DNA of 34,399 nucleotides from a bacterium (GCA_035370465.1 DAOOVW010000012.1:3143-37541); one strand, 5' to 3'. Positions 8,750 through 16,267 are shown, counted from the first letter of the stretch. Notes: generated from the sequence alone by a model not told the origin. Made by a program: numbers and translations.

Positions 8750-10021
8750 CTAAATTTTATATGCTTTTTCTAATTGTTTTTTAATTTCCGACATTGCTTT
8801 CTCTCTCTTTTTTTCAAGCATTTCATAAATTTCTTTTTTAATTTCAATTTCTCCAAGGATAGAAGGTGCTGGTTGGTTTTTCATTAGTTTTTTATCATTT
8901 GGGTCAGGTGACCAATTATCATTTTCATATTTTTTTCTTTCTTTTTCTTTTCTAAAATCTGGTATCTCAATAGGAATATTACCAGAAAGAGCAGAACGAT
9001 ACCCCAAAATTCCAGGCAATGTCATATCCATTGCTTTATAAATATCTATTGGTGGTCTTTCTTTTTTCCTTATTGAATTGACAAAGTCAAATAAAAGGAA
9101 AAAATCTCCTCCTCCATGTCCTGACCTTTTTGCCTGTTTTTGGTACTTTTTGAATTCAGGAAGATAACTTTTTATTTTTGGTTTTTCCCATAATTTCTGA
9201 AAATGAACATTTAGAACATTTGTATCTTTCCACCTATTATTTTCCATCATCCCATCAGTTCCATAAATTCTGTACCAGATTGAATCATGGGGACCAATAC
9301 TCCAGGGAATAATTCTTAAAATTGCATCGTTTTCCATTTTTATAATGAGTATTCCCCAATCATCACCTTCTCTTCCATATTCTCTGGATATCAAATTAGG
9401 GACAACAAATCCAGATACCTGAACAGGCCTTAAATCAGTTATTTTTATTATTGGACCAAGAGAATGAGTACAATAATAAGTTGAAGGAAGCCAGTTTCTC
9501 CAATGAGAAGGTGAAGTAGTTAAAACATGCCAGGAAGAAGAGCAATCGTGAATATATTCACCTTCTCCATATCTTAATTGCCCAATTTTTCCTGCTTTGT
9601 AAATCCTCTCCATTTCTTGGATATAGGAGAAATAACAATAATTTTCAGCAAACATATAAAATATCCCCTTTTTTTCTGCTTTCTCTACTTCTCTACAAAG
9701 AGAGACCCCTTCTGAGAGCGTTTTACAGGCAATTACTTCTGATAAAACATGCTTTCCACTTCTTAATGCTTTTATTGCTGCGGGAGCGTGTTCTGTGCAA
9801 TAATTACAAAGGACAACAATATCCATATCATGTTGCAAAAACTTTTCATAATCATTATAAGTAGGAATGTTTTTTTTCCCACTTATTAAAAAATTTTTAA
9901 CTCTGATTTCGCTATTATCACAGACAGCAACAACTTCTGTATTTGGAATAGAGTTAAATATGTTTGCAAAACTATCACCTCTTCTAATACCAAAAATCCC
10001 AACTTTTAATTTTTTATTCAT
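8750..10021 (-). CDS. Gfo/Idh/MocA family NAD(P)-dependent oxidoreductase
   Basis: 423 residues from the ATG at 10021, which overlaps the preceding stop as ATGA; a longer start at 10063 would run 46 bases into the aldolase gene and is unlikely. The N-terminal Rossmann fold shows LKVGIFGIRRGDS (5-17, a degenerate glycine motif), VVAVCDN (30-36) and DIVVLCNYCTEHAP (67-80). GKHVLSEVIACKT (89-101) replaces the more common E-K-P motif. The C-terminal half has the substrate-binding alpha/beta domain, with a SGHGGGDFFLL segment typical of this branch. Family members oxidise or reduce sugar hydroxyls, inositols or glucose-fructose pairs. Product and cofactor preference are unknown. In this operon it could generate the keto or lactone intermediate used by the aminotransferase or amidohydrolase. 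Confidence 0.85.
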   Translation of the reverse strand: MNKKLKVGIFGIRRGDSFANIFNSIPNTEVVAVCDNSEIRVKNFLISGKKNIPTYNDYEKFLQHDMDIVVLCNYCTEHAPAAIKALRSGKHVLSEVIACKTLSEGVSLCREVEKAEKKGIFYMFAENYCYFSYIQEMERIYKAGKIGQLRYGEGEYIHDCSSSWHVLTTSPSHWRNWLPSTYYCTHSLGPIIKITDLRPVQVSGFVVPNLISREYGREGDDWGILIIKMENDAILRIIPWSIGPHDSIWYRIYGTDGMMENNRWKDTNVLNVHFQKLWEKPKIKSYLPEFKKYQKQAKRSGHGGGDFFLLFDFVNSIRKKERPPIDIYKAMDMTLPGILGYRSALSGNIPIEIPDFRKEKERKKYENDNWSPDPNDKKLMKNQPAPSILGEIEIKKEIYEMLEKKREKAMSEIKKQLEKAYKI

Positions 10022-11307
10022 TTTGTCTCCTGTAACTTTAAATAATTTAATATTTTTTCCCATCTTCTTATATTATCTTTTTCACAAATTACTGGTTTAA
10101 AACCAAGTTTTAAATAAATTTTAATAGCAGACAATCGAAAATCATCTGTTGTAAGAAATACTTGATTTATTCTTCTTTTTTGGAAGTATTTTAGAACTTC
10201 TGAACATAAAATATATCCAAGGTTTTTACCAGAATGTTCTGGAAGAACACCTAAATAGTGAAGTTGTCCTAAATTTCTATCTTCTTTCCATGCTATTACT
10301 GTCCCACACGGTTTATCTCCATAATAAAGAAAAAATACCCCATCAGGGTCAAATTGTTTTTTTGATTTGAATTTTTCTTCAAAATATTCTTTATTCAAAT
10401 TCCCACCAATTGTTTTATTTATTATTTCACACCATATTTTTTCATTTCCTTCTTTAAATGTTTTTATTTTATATCCATCTGGAAGCATAGTATCAGAAAG
10501 TGAGTTAAAATCATAAAGATGCATTTTTAATTGACTATATTTATTCCCATTTATAGTTGCCTTTAATTGTTCAATAAATTTAGTTGGGTTTTCCGATTGG
10601 AAGACATTTCTACCAAAAACAATACCTTTTGCACCTTTTTCTGCCCCTTCTTTAGCAATATCTAAAGCATCTTCTTCATATTTCATTTTGTCTCCACCAA
10701 GTATAAAAACAGGAATAGGAACTCCTTCAATAATTTCATTAAAATTTTCTCCTGTATAAATTGTTTTTATCATATCTGCCCCAAGTTCCCATGCAATTCT
10801 AACTGCCTGTTTTATATGAGTATGTAGTTTTTCTTTTTCATTTGAAGGAATAAGAGGTATTATTTCTCCAATTAGTGGCATTCCAACTTTTTCTTTCTTT
10901 TTGGCTATTTCAGTAAAAACTTTAACATTTTTAGAGTCAACTTTTTCACTTCCACTCTGTAATGTCAAATTTGCTATAATAGCATCTGCACCAGAAAAAG
11001 ATGCTTCTTCTGGTTCAATGACTAATTTTGTATGTGCTTGTTTATAATTCCATGGCATACATAAAGCAGTTGTCCAATTTACTCTTAAAATAACTAATGG
11101 AGATGATAATGAGTTAAAAAAATCTTTTATATAAGAAAAAACAAAAGGAGTCATAAGAATTCCATCCGCATTATAAATTTTAAGAATTGTCTTTCTTAAA
11201 GATTCAATTCCTTCAATAGGTCCAAAATACTGCCCATGGTCAATTGCTACTATTACAGGACTCCCATATGAAAAAAATTTCTCTATTTTCCTTTCTTTCT
11301 CAGTCAT
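10018..11307 (-). CDS. Fusion protein: DhnA/LacD-type class I aldolase + GNAT acetyltransferase
   Basis: 429 residues with two domains. Residues 1-255 are a class I (Schiff-base) aldolase of the DhnA/LacD/DeoC type: IVAIDHGQYFGP (19-30), ADAIIANL (107-114), GADMIKTIYTG (176-186, likely Schiff-base lysine K181) and KGIVFGRNVFQ (227-237). Residues 270-425 are a GNAT domain: MLPDGYKIKTFKEGNE (274-289), LHYLGVLPEHSGKNLGYIL (349-367, acetyl-CoA loop) and RLSAIKIYLKLGFKP (391-405). The two are in one uninterrupted frame with no internal stop. The gene overlaps deoR by 8 bases and the oxidoreductase by 4. The aldolase presumably cleaves the phosphorylated ketose. The fused acetyltransferase hints at an N- or O-acetylation step on the same pathway. 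The architecture is unfamiliar to me. Confidence 0.85.
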   Translation of the reverse strand: MTEKERKIEKFFSYGSPVIVAIDHGQYFGPIEGIESLRKTILKIYNADGILMTPFVFSYIKDFFNSLSSPLVILRVNWTTALCMPWNYKQAHTKLVIEPEEASFSGADAIIANLTLQSGSEKVDSKNVKVFTEIAKKKEKVGMPLIGEIIPLIPSNEKEKLHTHIKQAVRIAWELGADMIKTIYTGENFNEIIEGVPIPVFILGGDKMKYEEDALDIAKEGAEKGAKGIVFGRNVFQSENPTKFIEQLKATINGNKYSQLKMHLYDFNSLSDTMLPDGYKIKTFKEGNEKIWCEIINKTIGGNLNKEYFEEKFKSKKQFDPDGVFFLYYGDKPCGTVIAWKEDRNLGQLHYLGVLPEHSGKNLGYILCSEVLKYFQKRRINQVFLTTDDFRLSAIKIYLKLGFKPVICEKDNIRRWEKILNYLKLQETK

Positions 11308-12094
11308 TTTTTTCTCCTATTATGATTTCAAAACCATATTTTTTTAATTTTTCAATTTCTTTTTTTGATGCTTTATAATCAGTAATAATTCTTTTGTCTT
11401 TCTTTTTTTTCAACATTTCTCCATAAGGAACTGGTGAAATTTTTCCAATTTTTGAATAGTCAACGACAATATTTATTTCTCTCGCTTTTTCAATTACTAC
11501 TTCTTCAATTCTCGCTGTATCAACATCAGTTGTTGTCAGCCCAGTTTCACCTGATATTCCATCCACTCCAATAAAAGCACCTGTAAATGAAAGTTTTTTT
11601 ATTTCTTCTATTGTAAAAGGTCCATAAAAATCAAAACTTTCTTTTCTAAAAAAACCACTTAAAGCAATAAGTTGGGCTATAGATGAATTAACAAGGTAAT
11701 TTATCGCTGGTAGAGAATTCGTAATAACTGTAACAGGTAAATTTTTTTCACAAATTAATTTTGCAATTTCTAATGTTGTTGTTCCTGAATCAAGAAATAT
11801 TGTTTCTCCTTCTTTTATATACTTTATAGCCATTTCCGCAACTATTCTTTTTTCTCTTATATTTTTTTTCAATTTTGCCTTGAATTGGAGATTTTCGGGA
11901 AATATAATATCTGATTTTAATGCCCCTCCATATGTTCTTACTAAAATTCCTTCTTTTTTCAATTGCTCAAGTTCTTTTCTGATTGTAACCTCAGATACAT
12001 TAAAAATTCTTACAAGTTCTGAAACAGCAATACTACCTCTTTTTTCAATTAATTCCTTTATTTTCTCTTTGCGTTTTTCTGAATCTAAACTCAT
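11300..12094 (-). CDS. DeoR/GlpR-family transcriptional regulator
   Basis: 264 residues, standard length. An N-terminal winged helix-turn-helix (about 6-57) contains ISVSELVRIF-type residues at 22-31 and the recognition helix SEVTIRKELEQL (34-45), then GILVRTYGGA (49-58), the family hallmark. The C-terminal sugar-phosphate sensing domain has DSGTTT (102-107), ITNS (124-127) and IGVDGISGETGLTTTD (175-190). These regulators usually repress their own operon and release DNA when a phosphorylated sugar binds. As first gene of the leftward operon it is the obvious local regulator, and its effector should be a pathway intermediate such as the FGGY kinase product. The ribosome binding site is weak (AAAGAAAG). 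Confidence 0.92.
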   Translation of the reverse strand: MSLDSEKRKEKIKELIEKRGSIAVSELVRIFNVSEVTIRKELEQLKKEGILVRTYGGALKSDIIFPENLQFKAKLKKNIREKRIVAEMAIKYIKEGETIFLDSGTTTLEIAKLICEKNLPVTVITNSLPAINYLVNSSIAQLIALSGFFRKESFDFYGPFTIEEIKKLSFTGAFIGVDGISGETGLTTTDVDTARIEEVVIEKAREINIVVDYSKIGKISPVPYGEMLKKKKDKRIITDYKASKKEIEKLKKYGFEIIIGEKND

Positions 12095-12141
12095 TTTGTT
12101 TTCTTTCTTTTTTTTATGTTTTATTTCGTTTTATTACATTT

Positions 12142-12170
12142 AATTTACACTTTAAAAATTTTTTTGTCAA
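12142..12170 (-). promoter_or_regulatory. Sigma-70-type promoter of the nine-gene sugar operon
   Basis: Read on the minus strand there is a perfect TTGACA at 12170-12165, a 17-base spacer, and TAAATT at 12147-12142. The start codon of deoR is about 48 bases downstream of the -10 box. The leader between them holds two ATAAAAC-type direct repeats around an ACGAAAT core (about 12116-12136), a plausible operator for DeoR autoregulation since related regulators often recognise TTCG/CGAA-containing sites. The promoter is read directly from the sequence; the operator is a guess. Confidence 0.65.
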
Positions 12171-12193
12171 ATTTATTTTTACTTACAAGAAAT

Positions 12194-12390
12194 TTAGCAC
12201 TCTTTCTCAGACTTTTTTAAGATAAAAAATGTTGTATTTGCAACTCTATCATTATTTTTTATTCCCAGTTTTATATTTTCTCCAGTTTTTACTGGCAATT
12301 TTTTGAAAATATTTTCTACCTAATACAATTCTACTTTATATATTATCCTCTATTTCTGTAAAACATTTCCAATAATATGAATTAAAAAAG
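12194..12390 (-). pseudogene. Decayed C-terminal gene fragment, family unknown
   Basis: The gap between deoR and the acyl-CoA synthetase gene is not empty. On the minus strand, 12319-12194 is an open stretch of 41 codons ending in TAA, with protein-like sequence (KKLPVKTGENIKLGIKNND, then RVANTTFFILKK). Directly upstream in the same frame is a TAG after YKVELY. Further upstream, after a one-base shift, NSYYWKCFTEIEDNI reads in another frame. The three pieces join into one plausible C-terminal region of an extracellular or beta-rich protein interrupted by one stop and one frameshift. No start codon or ribosome binding site fits a functional small gene. I do not recognise the family. Confidence 0.45.
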
Positions 12391-12395
12391 GAAAT

Positions 12396-12423
12396 TTGAT
12401 GTTCTTATTTTTTTTGTTAAAAT
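12396..12423 (+). promoter_or_regulatory. Promoter of the acyl-CoA synthetase-like gene
   Basis: TTGATG at 12396-12401, a 16-base spacer and TAAAAT at 12418-12423, followed 26 bases later by the start codon with a GGAGAAGAA ribosome site. The GTTAAAAT -10 context and the GGAGAAGAA-ATG leader are the same as those in front of the transketolase gene. Confidence 0.5.
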
Positions 12424-12448
12424 AATAAAAATCACATAGGAGAAGAAA

Positions 12449-13933
12449 ATGAATATCGGTAAATTGTTAGATGAAATTGTTGTAAAAAAAGGGAATGAAG
12501 AATGTCTTATATTTGAGGATAAAATTTTCAAATACAAAGATGTTTTAGAAAAAACAAATAAATATGCAAATTTTTTCAAAAGTATAGGGATTGAAAAAGG
12601 AAAAAAAGTTGGAATTTTCCTTCAAAACTCCCCTGAATATATTTTTTCTTATTTCGCAATTTTTAAAATGGGTGCAACAGGAGTTCCTATTGACCACCGA
12701 CTTAAAGTTAATGAACTATGCACACTTCTAAATCATAGCCAGTCAGAGTATCTTATAACTTATAATTTTAAGGACTTCAATGCAGATGAGATAAAGAAAA
12801 AGGTACCTTCAATTAAAAAAATAATCCTTATTGATGAAAAGGTTCAAAATACACTTTTTATAGGAGATAGTGAGAATTTTCCTTCTTCTTTTCCTACAAG
12901 AGATATTGATGAAAATTCAATTGCTTTAATTCTTTATACTTCTGGAACAACAGGAACTCCAAAAGGGGTTATATGGACATATAAAAATCTTGAAAGTCCA
13001 ATAGAATCATTTAGATATTTTAATCTTTTCAAAGACGGAGAGACAACTTTATGCTGTATCCCTTTTTCTCATAATGGAGGAATTATTTATCCTCTTTTGA
13101 TAATTCTTGGAGTTAAACTTGTCCTTATGAGAATGTACCAGCCACTTTTACTGCTAAAAAATCTTTTAAATTGGAAAGTGGACTTTCTTTTTATTGTTCC
13201 AACAATGCTTATCGGGATATTAAACCTAAAAGAAATTGATGAGTTTTTATTACCTGACCTTAAATGGGCTGCTGTTTTTGGTGCTCCAAGTTCCCCTGAT
13301 ATACTTGAGAAATTCAGCAAAGTTGCTCCAAATGCAAAACTTTTTTCTGGATATGGTCTTACAGAAAGTTCTGCACCAAATTTCTTACATCCTCTTGATA
13401 AAATAAAATTGGATTCAGTCGGCATGCCTGTTCCGTGGATTGAAGTAAAAATAATTGATAAAGAAGGGAAAGAAGTAAAAAAAGGAGAAGTTGGAGAACT
13501 AATAATGAAGGGCTGGCCAATAACTCCTGGTTATTACAATCAGCCAGATATTACAAAGGAAGTAATTAAAGATGGGTGGTTATACACAGGAGATATTGGA
13601 AGATTTGATGAAGATGGGTATCTTTACATAGTAGGCAGGAAAAAAGAAATGATAAAAGTTGGTGGACTTTATGTATTTGCACCTGAAATTGAAGGAGTTA
13701 TATATAAACATCCAAAAGTTAAAGAAGTAGCAGTTGTTGGTGTTCCAGATGAATTAAGAGGAGAAAGCGTGAAAGCAATTATAGTCCCAAAAGAAGATGG
13801 GATAACAGAAAATGAAATAAAAAAATTCTGTAGACAATACCTTGCTTCTTATAAAATTCCGACAATTGTTGAATTTAGAAAAGAACTACCAAAAACAGGA
13901 ATAGGGAAAATAAAAAAAGAATCTCTCAAATAA
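12449..13933 (+). CDS. AMP-forming acyl-CoA synthetase / ligase
   Basis: 494 residues, a full-length class I adenylate-forming enzyme. Motifs are in order: LYTSGTTGTPKGVIW (162-176, the AMP/phosphate loop), GYGLTES (about 310), YTGDIGRFDEDGYLYIVGRKKEMIK (hinge and A8 region, about 390-415) and the C-terminal catalytic lysine in LPKTGIGKIKKESLK. The enzyme activates a carboxylic acid as acyl-AMP and transfers it to CoA or another thiol. The specificity (fatty, aromatic or small acid) cannot be read. It starts behind AGGAGAAGAAA and its own promoter, and stands alone between the sugar operon (divergent) and a repeat-rich gap. Confidence 0.9.
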   Translation: MNIGKLLDEIVVKKGNEECLIFEDKIFKYKDVLEKTNKYANFFKSIGIEKGKKVGIFLQNSPEYIFSYFAIFKMGATGVPIDHRLKVNELCTLLNHSQSEYLITYNFKDFNADEIKKKVPSIKKIILIDEKVQNTLFIGDSENFPSSFPTRDIDENSIALILYTSGTTGTPKGVIWTYKNLESPIESFRYFNLFKDGETTLCCIPFSHNGGIIYPLLIILGVKLVLMRMYQPLLLLKNLLNWKVDFLFIVPTMLIGILNLKEIDEFLLPDLKWAAVFGAPSSPDILEKFSKVAPNAKLFSGYGLTESSAPNFLHPLDKIKLDSVGMPVPWIEVKIIDKEGKEVKKGEVGELIMKGWPITPGYYNQPDITKEVIKDGWLYTGDIGRFDEDGYLYIVGRKKEMIKVGGLYVFAPEIEGVIYKHPKVKEVAVVGVPDELRGESVKAIIVPKEDGITENEIKKFCRQYLASYKIPTIVEFRKELPKTGIGKIKKESLK

Positions 13934-13996
13934 CCTAAGTTATCAGTAAAAATTTGGGCAGTTTGTGTCAGCAAGTATAAATGAAAGTCATATAGG

Positions 13997-14068
13997 GAAA
14001 TCCCGTAAGCATAACTTATCGCTTCGGCACCTGCCCGTCTGAGCATTAGCAAAGGAGGGTAGGGATGG
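13997..14068 (+). repeat. Dispersed repeat type 1, copy A (left arm of inverted pair)
   Basis: Starts GAAATCCCGTAAGCATAAC and runs through GCCCGTCTGAGCATTAGC to AAAGGAGGGTAGGGATGG. The reverse complement lies at 14492-14563 (about 60 of 72 positions alike by eye, the inner 35 nearly perfect). Further copies are at 21380-21444 and, more diverged, 27938-27996. Confidence 0.8.
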
Positions 14069-14195
14069 TCTGTAAGCAAAACTCTAAACCCTTCTGTGTA
14101 AGACAATCCATTCCATCCTCCCCCTTCTCTCGGCCGTAGCTAGTAGGCTACAGCCTATGGGCGGGGTCTTTTTCAAAGAAGGGAGCCAAACGTTT

Positions 14196-14212
14196 CCCCT
14201 TTTGTAAAGGGG
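14196..14212 (+). repeat. TTT-NNN-AAA hairpin 1
   Basis: CCCCTTT-TGT-AAAGGGG, a perfect 7-bp stem with a three-base loop, followed by a purine-rich AGAGGGGGATTTG tail. One of seven related hairpins in the window. Confidence 0.75.
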
Positions 14213-14257
14213 ATAGAGGGGGATTTGAAGGGAAAATTTAATATAAATCCATCCCGG

Positions 14258-14278
14258 CCTTCCTTTGATAAAGGAAGG
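14258..14278 (+). repeat. TTT-NNN-AAA hairpin 2
   Basis: CCTTCCTTT-GAT-AAAGGAAGG, a perfect 9-bp stem with a three-base loop. The stem bases differ from hairpin 1 on both sides in a compensating way. Confidence 0.75.
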
Positions 14279-14302
14279 AGAGATACTCCCCTCTTTGAAA
14301 AA

Positions 14303-14350
14303 CGACTAAAGTTGCTTACCTTGTGCCTCAGAGTTGGTGCTTCATCGTCT
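14303..14350 (+). repeat. Dispersed repeat type 2, copy 1
   Basis: A 48-base unit starting CGACTAAAGTTGCTTACC and ending TCATCGTCT. It matches 23602-23649 at 45 of 48 positions. No coding function is evident. Confidence 0.8.
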
Positions 14351-14383
14351 CCCACTTTATAAAAGGTTAAGATAGAAGAACAT

Positions 14384-14400
14384 GGTTCTCTGTGAGAACC
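14384..14400 (+). repeat. Perfect 7-bp hairpin
   Basis: GGTTCTC-TGT-GAGAACC. No T-tract follows, so it does not look like a rho-independent terminator. It lies 33 bases downstream of repeat type 2. Confidence 0.55.
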
Positions 14401-14434
14401 GGGTTCTTGAAACAATAAGGTAAGTAAGTATATT

Positions 14435-14455
14435 CTTCCCTTTGACAAAGGGAAG
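14435..14455 (+). repeat. TTT-NNN-AAA hairpin 3
   Basis: CTTCCCTTT-GAC-AAAGGGAAG, a perfect 9-bp stem with a three-base loop, followed by a G-rich GGGGGGATTT tail at 14474-14483. Confidence 0.75.
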
Positions 14456-14491
14456 TTAGAAAGGATTTTTAGCGGGGGGATTTAATAAAAG

Positions 14492-14563
14492 CCAGCCCTA
14501 CCCTCCTTTGCTAATGCTCAGACGGGCAGGCGCAGAAGCAATAAGTTGAGCAGACGGGGTTTC
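14492..14563 (-). repeat. Dispersed repeat type 1, copy C (right arm of inverted pair)
   Basis: Reverse complement of copy A. The segment CCCTACCCTCCTTTGCTAAT followed by GCTCAGACGGGCAGG pairs with copy A almost without mismatch. Together the arms bracket 567 bases (13997-14563), an arrangement expected of a small non-autonomous element or of two insertions in opposite orientation. Confidence 0.8.
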
Positions 14564-14615
14564 CAGATAGCACAACGGGAGTTTAAGAGAGATTTATAAT
14601 AAAAATCCACCCCCA

Positions 14616-14636
14616 CCCTCCTTTTTTAAAGGAGGG
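14616..14636 (+). repeat. TTT-NNN-AAA hairpin 4
   Basis: CCCTCCTTT-TTT-AAAGGAGGG, a perfect 9-bp stem with a three-base loop. Confidence 0.75.
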
Positions 14637-14670
14637 AGATAAAGGAGAAGAAGTCCCCGCTTCGCCATTT

Positions 14671-14689
14671 CCCCCTTTCTAAAAGGGGG
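14671..14689 (+). repeat. TTT-NNN-AAA hairpin 5
   Basis: CCCCCTTT-CTA-AAAGGGGG, a perfect 8-bp stem with a three-base loop, followed by GAGACAGGGGGATTTG. Confidence 0.75.
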
Positions 14690-14746
14690 AGACAGGGGGA
14701 TTTGAAAGGGAGATTTCAGCAAGCACAACGAGAGATTAAGAGGGAT

Positions 14747-15925
14747 TTATTGAACAATTTGATTTTCTTTCTTGATTAAATTGAGAAAAAGAATAAAAGC
14801 AATAACTTCAATTACAAGAACAAAAGGAACAATAAGTTTTTGCACATATTGATATAAATAGCCAATTACAACTCCTCCAATAAAAATGCCCGAACCATAA
14901 ATTATATTAAATATCCCATAAGACAATCCCCTTTTTTCAACAGGTATCATATCTGCAATTGCTGCCCTCATAATTGTTTCATGTATTCCCATTACAATTG
15001 CCCAGATAAAAATTCCAAAATATACAAGTAATTTGCTTTCTGTGAAAGAGAAAACAGGAATAAGGAAACTAAATAAAGGAATTAAAATCAGACATTTCAA
15101 TTTTATCTTATCATAAATTTTCCCAATTCCTATTGCTGTAAGACCATCAATTCCCATAGCAATAAGATAAAGCAAAGGAATTTGAGCAAGAGAAAAAACA
15201 TTTTTGAATTTTAAATGATAGGAAATAAGTTGAAAATTAACAAAACCAGATGTAGCAAAAAATGTAAAAATAGTATATTTATAAAAAATTGGAGGTAATT
15301 TTTTTACTTGATTTGTATCCTTTTCTTCTGTTCTTTTTTCAAGTTCCTGTGGGACTGGATATTTCATTTTTGTTATAAAAAGAATAACCATAAGGATAAG
15401 ATATGGAATCCACAAAATATTAAAAGCAGCAGAATATTTTTTATTACTGAAAAGAAGTATAGTAAAAATCATTGGTCCTAAAACAGCACCAATCTGGTCT
15501 AAAAATTCATGAAGTCCAAATCCAAAACCAGTTCCTACATTTTTTGAAGCATAAGAAAGAATTGTATCTCTTGCAGGTGTTCTAATTCCTTTGCCAATTC
15601 TTTCAAGGATAAAGAAAATTATTGCTATTTCTAATTTATGAGCAAAGGAAAGAAGAGGAATAAAAAAAATCATTCCATATCCCAAAATTGTAAGAAACCA
15701 GTATGCTTTTTTTCTATCTGCTATGTATCCAGAAAAAAATCTCAATCCATAACTTAAAATCTCTCCAATTCCTGAAACAAAACCCACTACAACTGCTGTT
15801 GCACCGAGAGAAAATAGAAACGGTCCTGCTATACTTCTGGCACCTTCATAAACAATATCTCCACATAAACTAACAATCCCAAAAAACAAAATCATTTTAT
15901 ACGAACTCTTTACATTTTTTTCCAT
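14747..15925 (-). CDS. MFS transporter (first copy)
   Basis: 392 residues with about 12 hydrophobic segments. GDIVYEGARSIAGPFLF (18-34) in the first helix is followed by a FSGYIADRKKAY loop (63-74) of the MFS signature type between helices 2 and 3. RIGKGIRTPARD (about 113-124) lies near the start of helix 4, a motif seen in a distinct group of uncharacterised MFS permeases. A hydrophilic central loop around residue 200 (EKRTEEKDTNQVKK) separates the two six-helix halves. The substrate is unknown. It lies 27 bases downstream of the J-domain gene on the same strand, so the two probably share a transcript. The ribosome binding site is poor. Confidence 0.88.
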   Translation of the reverse strand: MEKNVKSSYKMILFFGIVSLCGDIVYEGARSIAGPFLFSLGATAVVVGFVSGIGEILSYGLRFFSGYIADRKKAYWFLTILGYGMIFFIPLLSFAHKLEIAIIFFILERIGKGIRTPARDTILSYASKNVGTGFGFGLHEFLDQIGAVLGPMIFTILLFSNKKYSAAFNILWIPYLILMVILFITKMKYPVPQELEKRTEEKDTNQVKKLPPIFYKYTIFTFFATSGFVNFQLISYHLKFKNVFSLAQIPLLYLIAMGIDGLTAIGIGKIYDKIKLKCLILIPLFSFLIPVFSFTESKLLVYFGIFIWAIVMGIHETIMRAAIADMIPVEKRGLSYGIFNIIYGSGIFIGGVVIGYLYQYVQKLIVPFVLVIEVIAFILFLNLIKKENQIVQ

Positions 15926-15952
15926 TTATTCATTATAAATTTATTTTTGTTT

Positions 15953-16267
15953 TCACTTTTTATTTTTTCTCCATAAGTCATCAAAAAATGTCTCAAAATA
16001 ATATTCCTGATAATCTATTGTATTTTTCTTTATATCTTCTTTTTTAAAAGAAATATTATAATTAACACAATAATTCAATAGTATTTCCATTGATTCATTT
16101 AATTTCCTTATCATTTCTTCATATTTCTTTTTGTCTCTCTCTTTACACCTATCTGGATGGTATTTTAAGCATAAATTTTTATATGCTTCTTTTATTTCTC
16201 TAATTGTTGCATTTTCCCCAAGTCTTAACAATTTCCTGGCATTATCAATCTTTTCGTATATTGACAT
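15953..16267 (-). CDS. Short J-domain (DnaJ-like) protein
   Basis: 104 residues. Residues 12-66 form a J domain with EIKEAYKNLCLKYHPDR (24-40), including the H-P-D tripeptide at 37-39 that stimulates Hsp70 ATPase. The usual Gly/Phe-rich region and zinc-finger cysteines of DnaJ are absent. The remaining 40 residues are charged and end in FETFFDDLWRKNKK. It is therefore a type III J protein that should recruit DnaK to a specific client, not a general chaperone. It starts behind a strong GAGGAGAT site, divergent from the transketolase operon with a 143-base gap. The client is unknown; co-transcription with the membrane transporter may be a hint. Confidence 0.85.
   Translation of the reverse strand: MSIYEKIDNARKLLRLGENATIREIKEAYKNLCLKYHPDRCKERDKKKYEEMIRKLNESMEILLNYCVNYNISFKKEDIKKNTIDYQEYYFETFFDDLWRKNKK

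Larger units (their letters stand above)
13934..14746. repeat. Intergenic cluster of dispersed repeats, no gene
   Basis: This 813-base gap is richer in G and C than its neighbours and holds no credible gene. It contains two arms of a 72-base inverted repeat, a 48-base unit repeated at 23602-23649, five hairpins with a TTT-NNN-AAA apex, and two copies of a GCACAACG-containing motif. One copy of that motif (TTCCAGATAGCACAACG, 14561-14577) recurs exactly at 23649-23665. Open frames inside it encode only repeat-derived sequence. It looks like an accumulation site for small non-coding mobile or REP-like elements. Confidence 0.75.

Noticed and set aside
10022..10063. Longer start for the Gfo/Idh/MocA gene at 10063
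   Set aside because: It would overlap the aldolase gene by 46 bases; the ATG at 10021 forms the ATGA overlap used elsewhere in the operon and gives the normal N-terminus.
13930..13943. ATAAC-CTAA-GTTAT hairpin after the synthetase gene as terminator
   Set aside because: The stem has only five base pairs and no T-tract follows.
13849..14106. Open frame of 85 codons on the minus strand
   Set aside because: It overlaps the end of the synthetase gene and repeat copy A. Its C-terminal part is antisense to a well-supported gene.
14173..14448. Open frame of 91 codons on the minus strand
   Set aside because: It lies wholly inside the repeat cluster and encodes the repeat units and hairpins; no ribosome site or family is visible.
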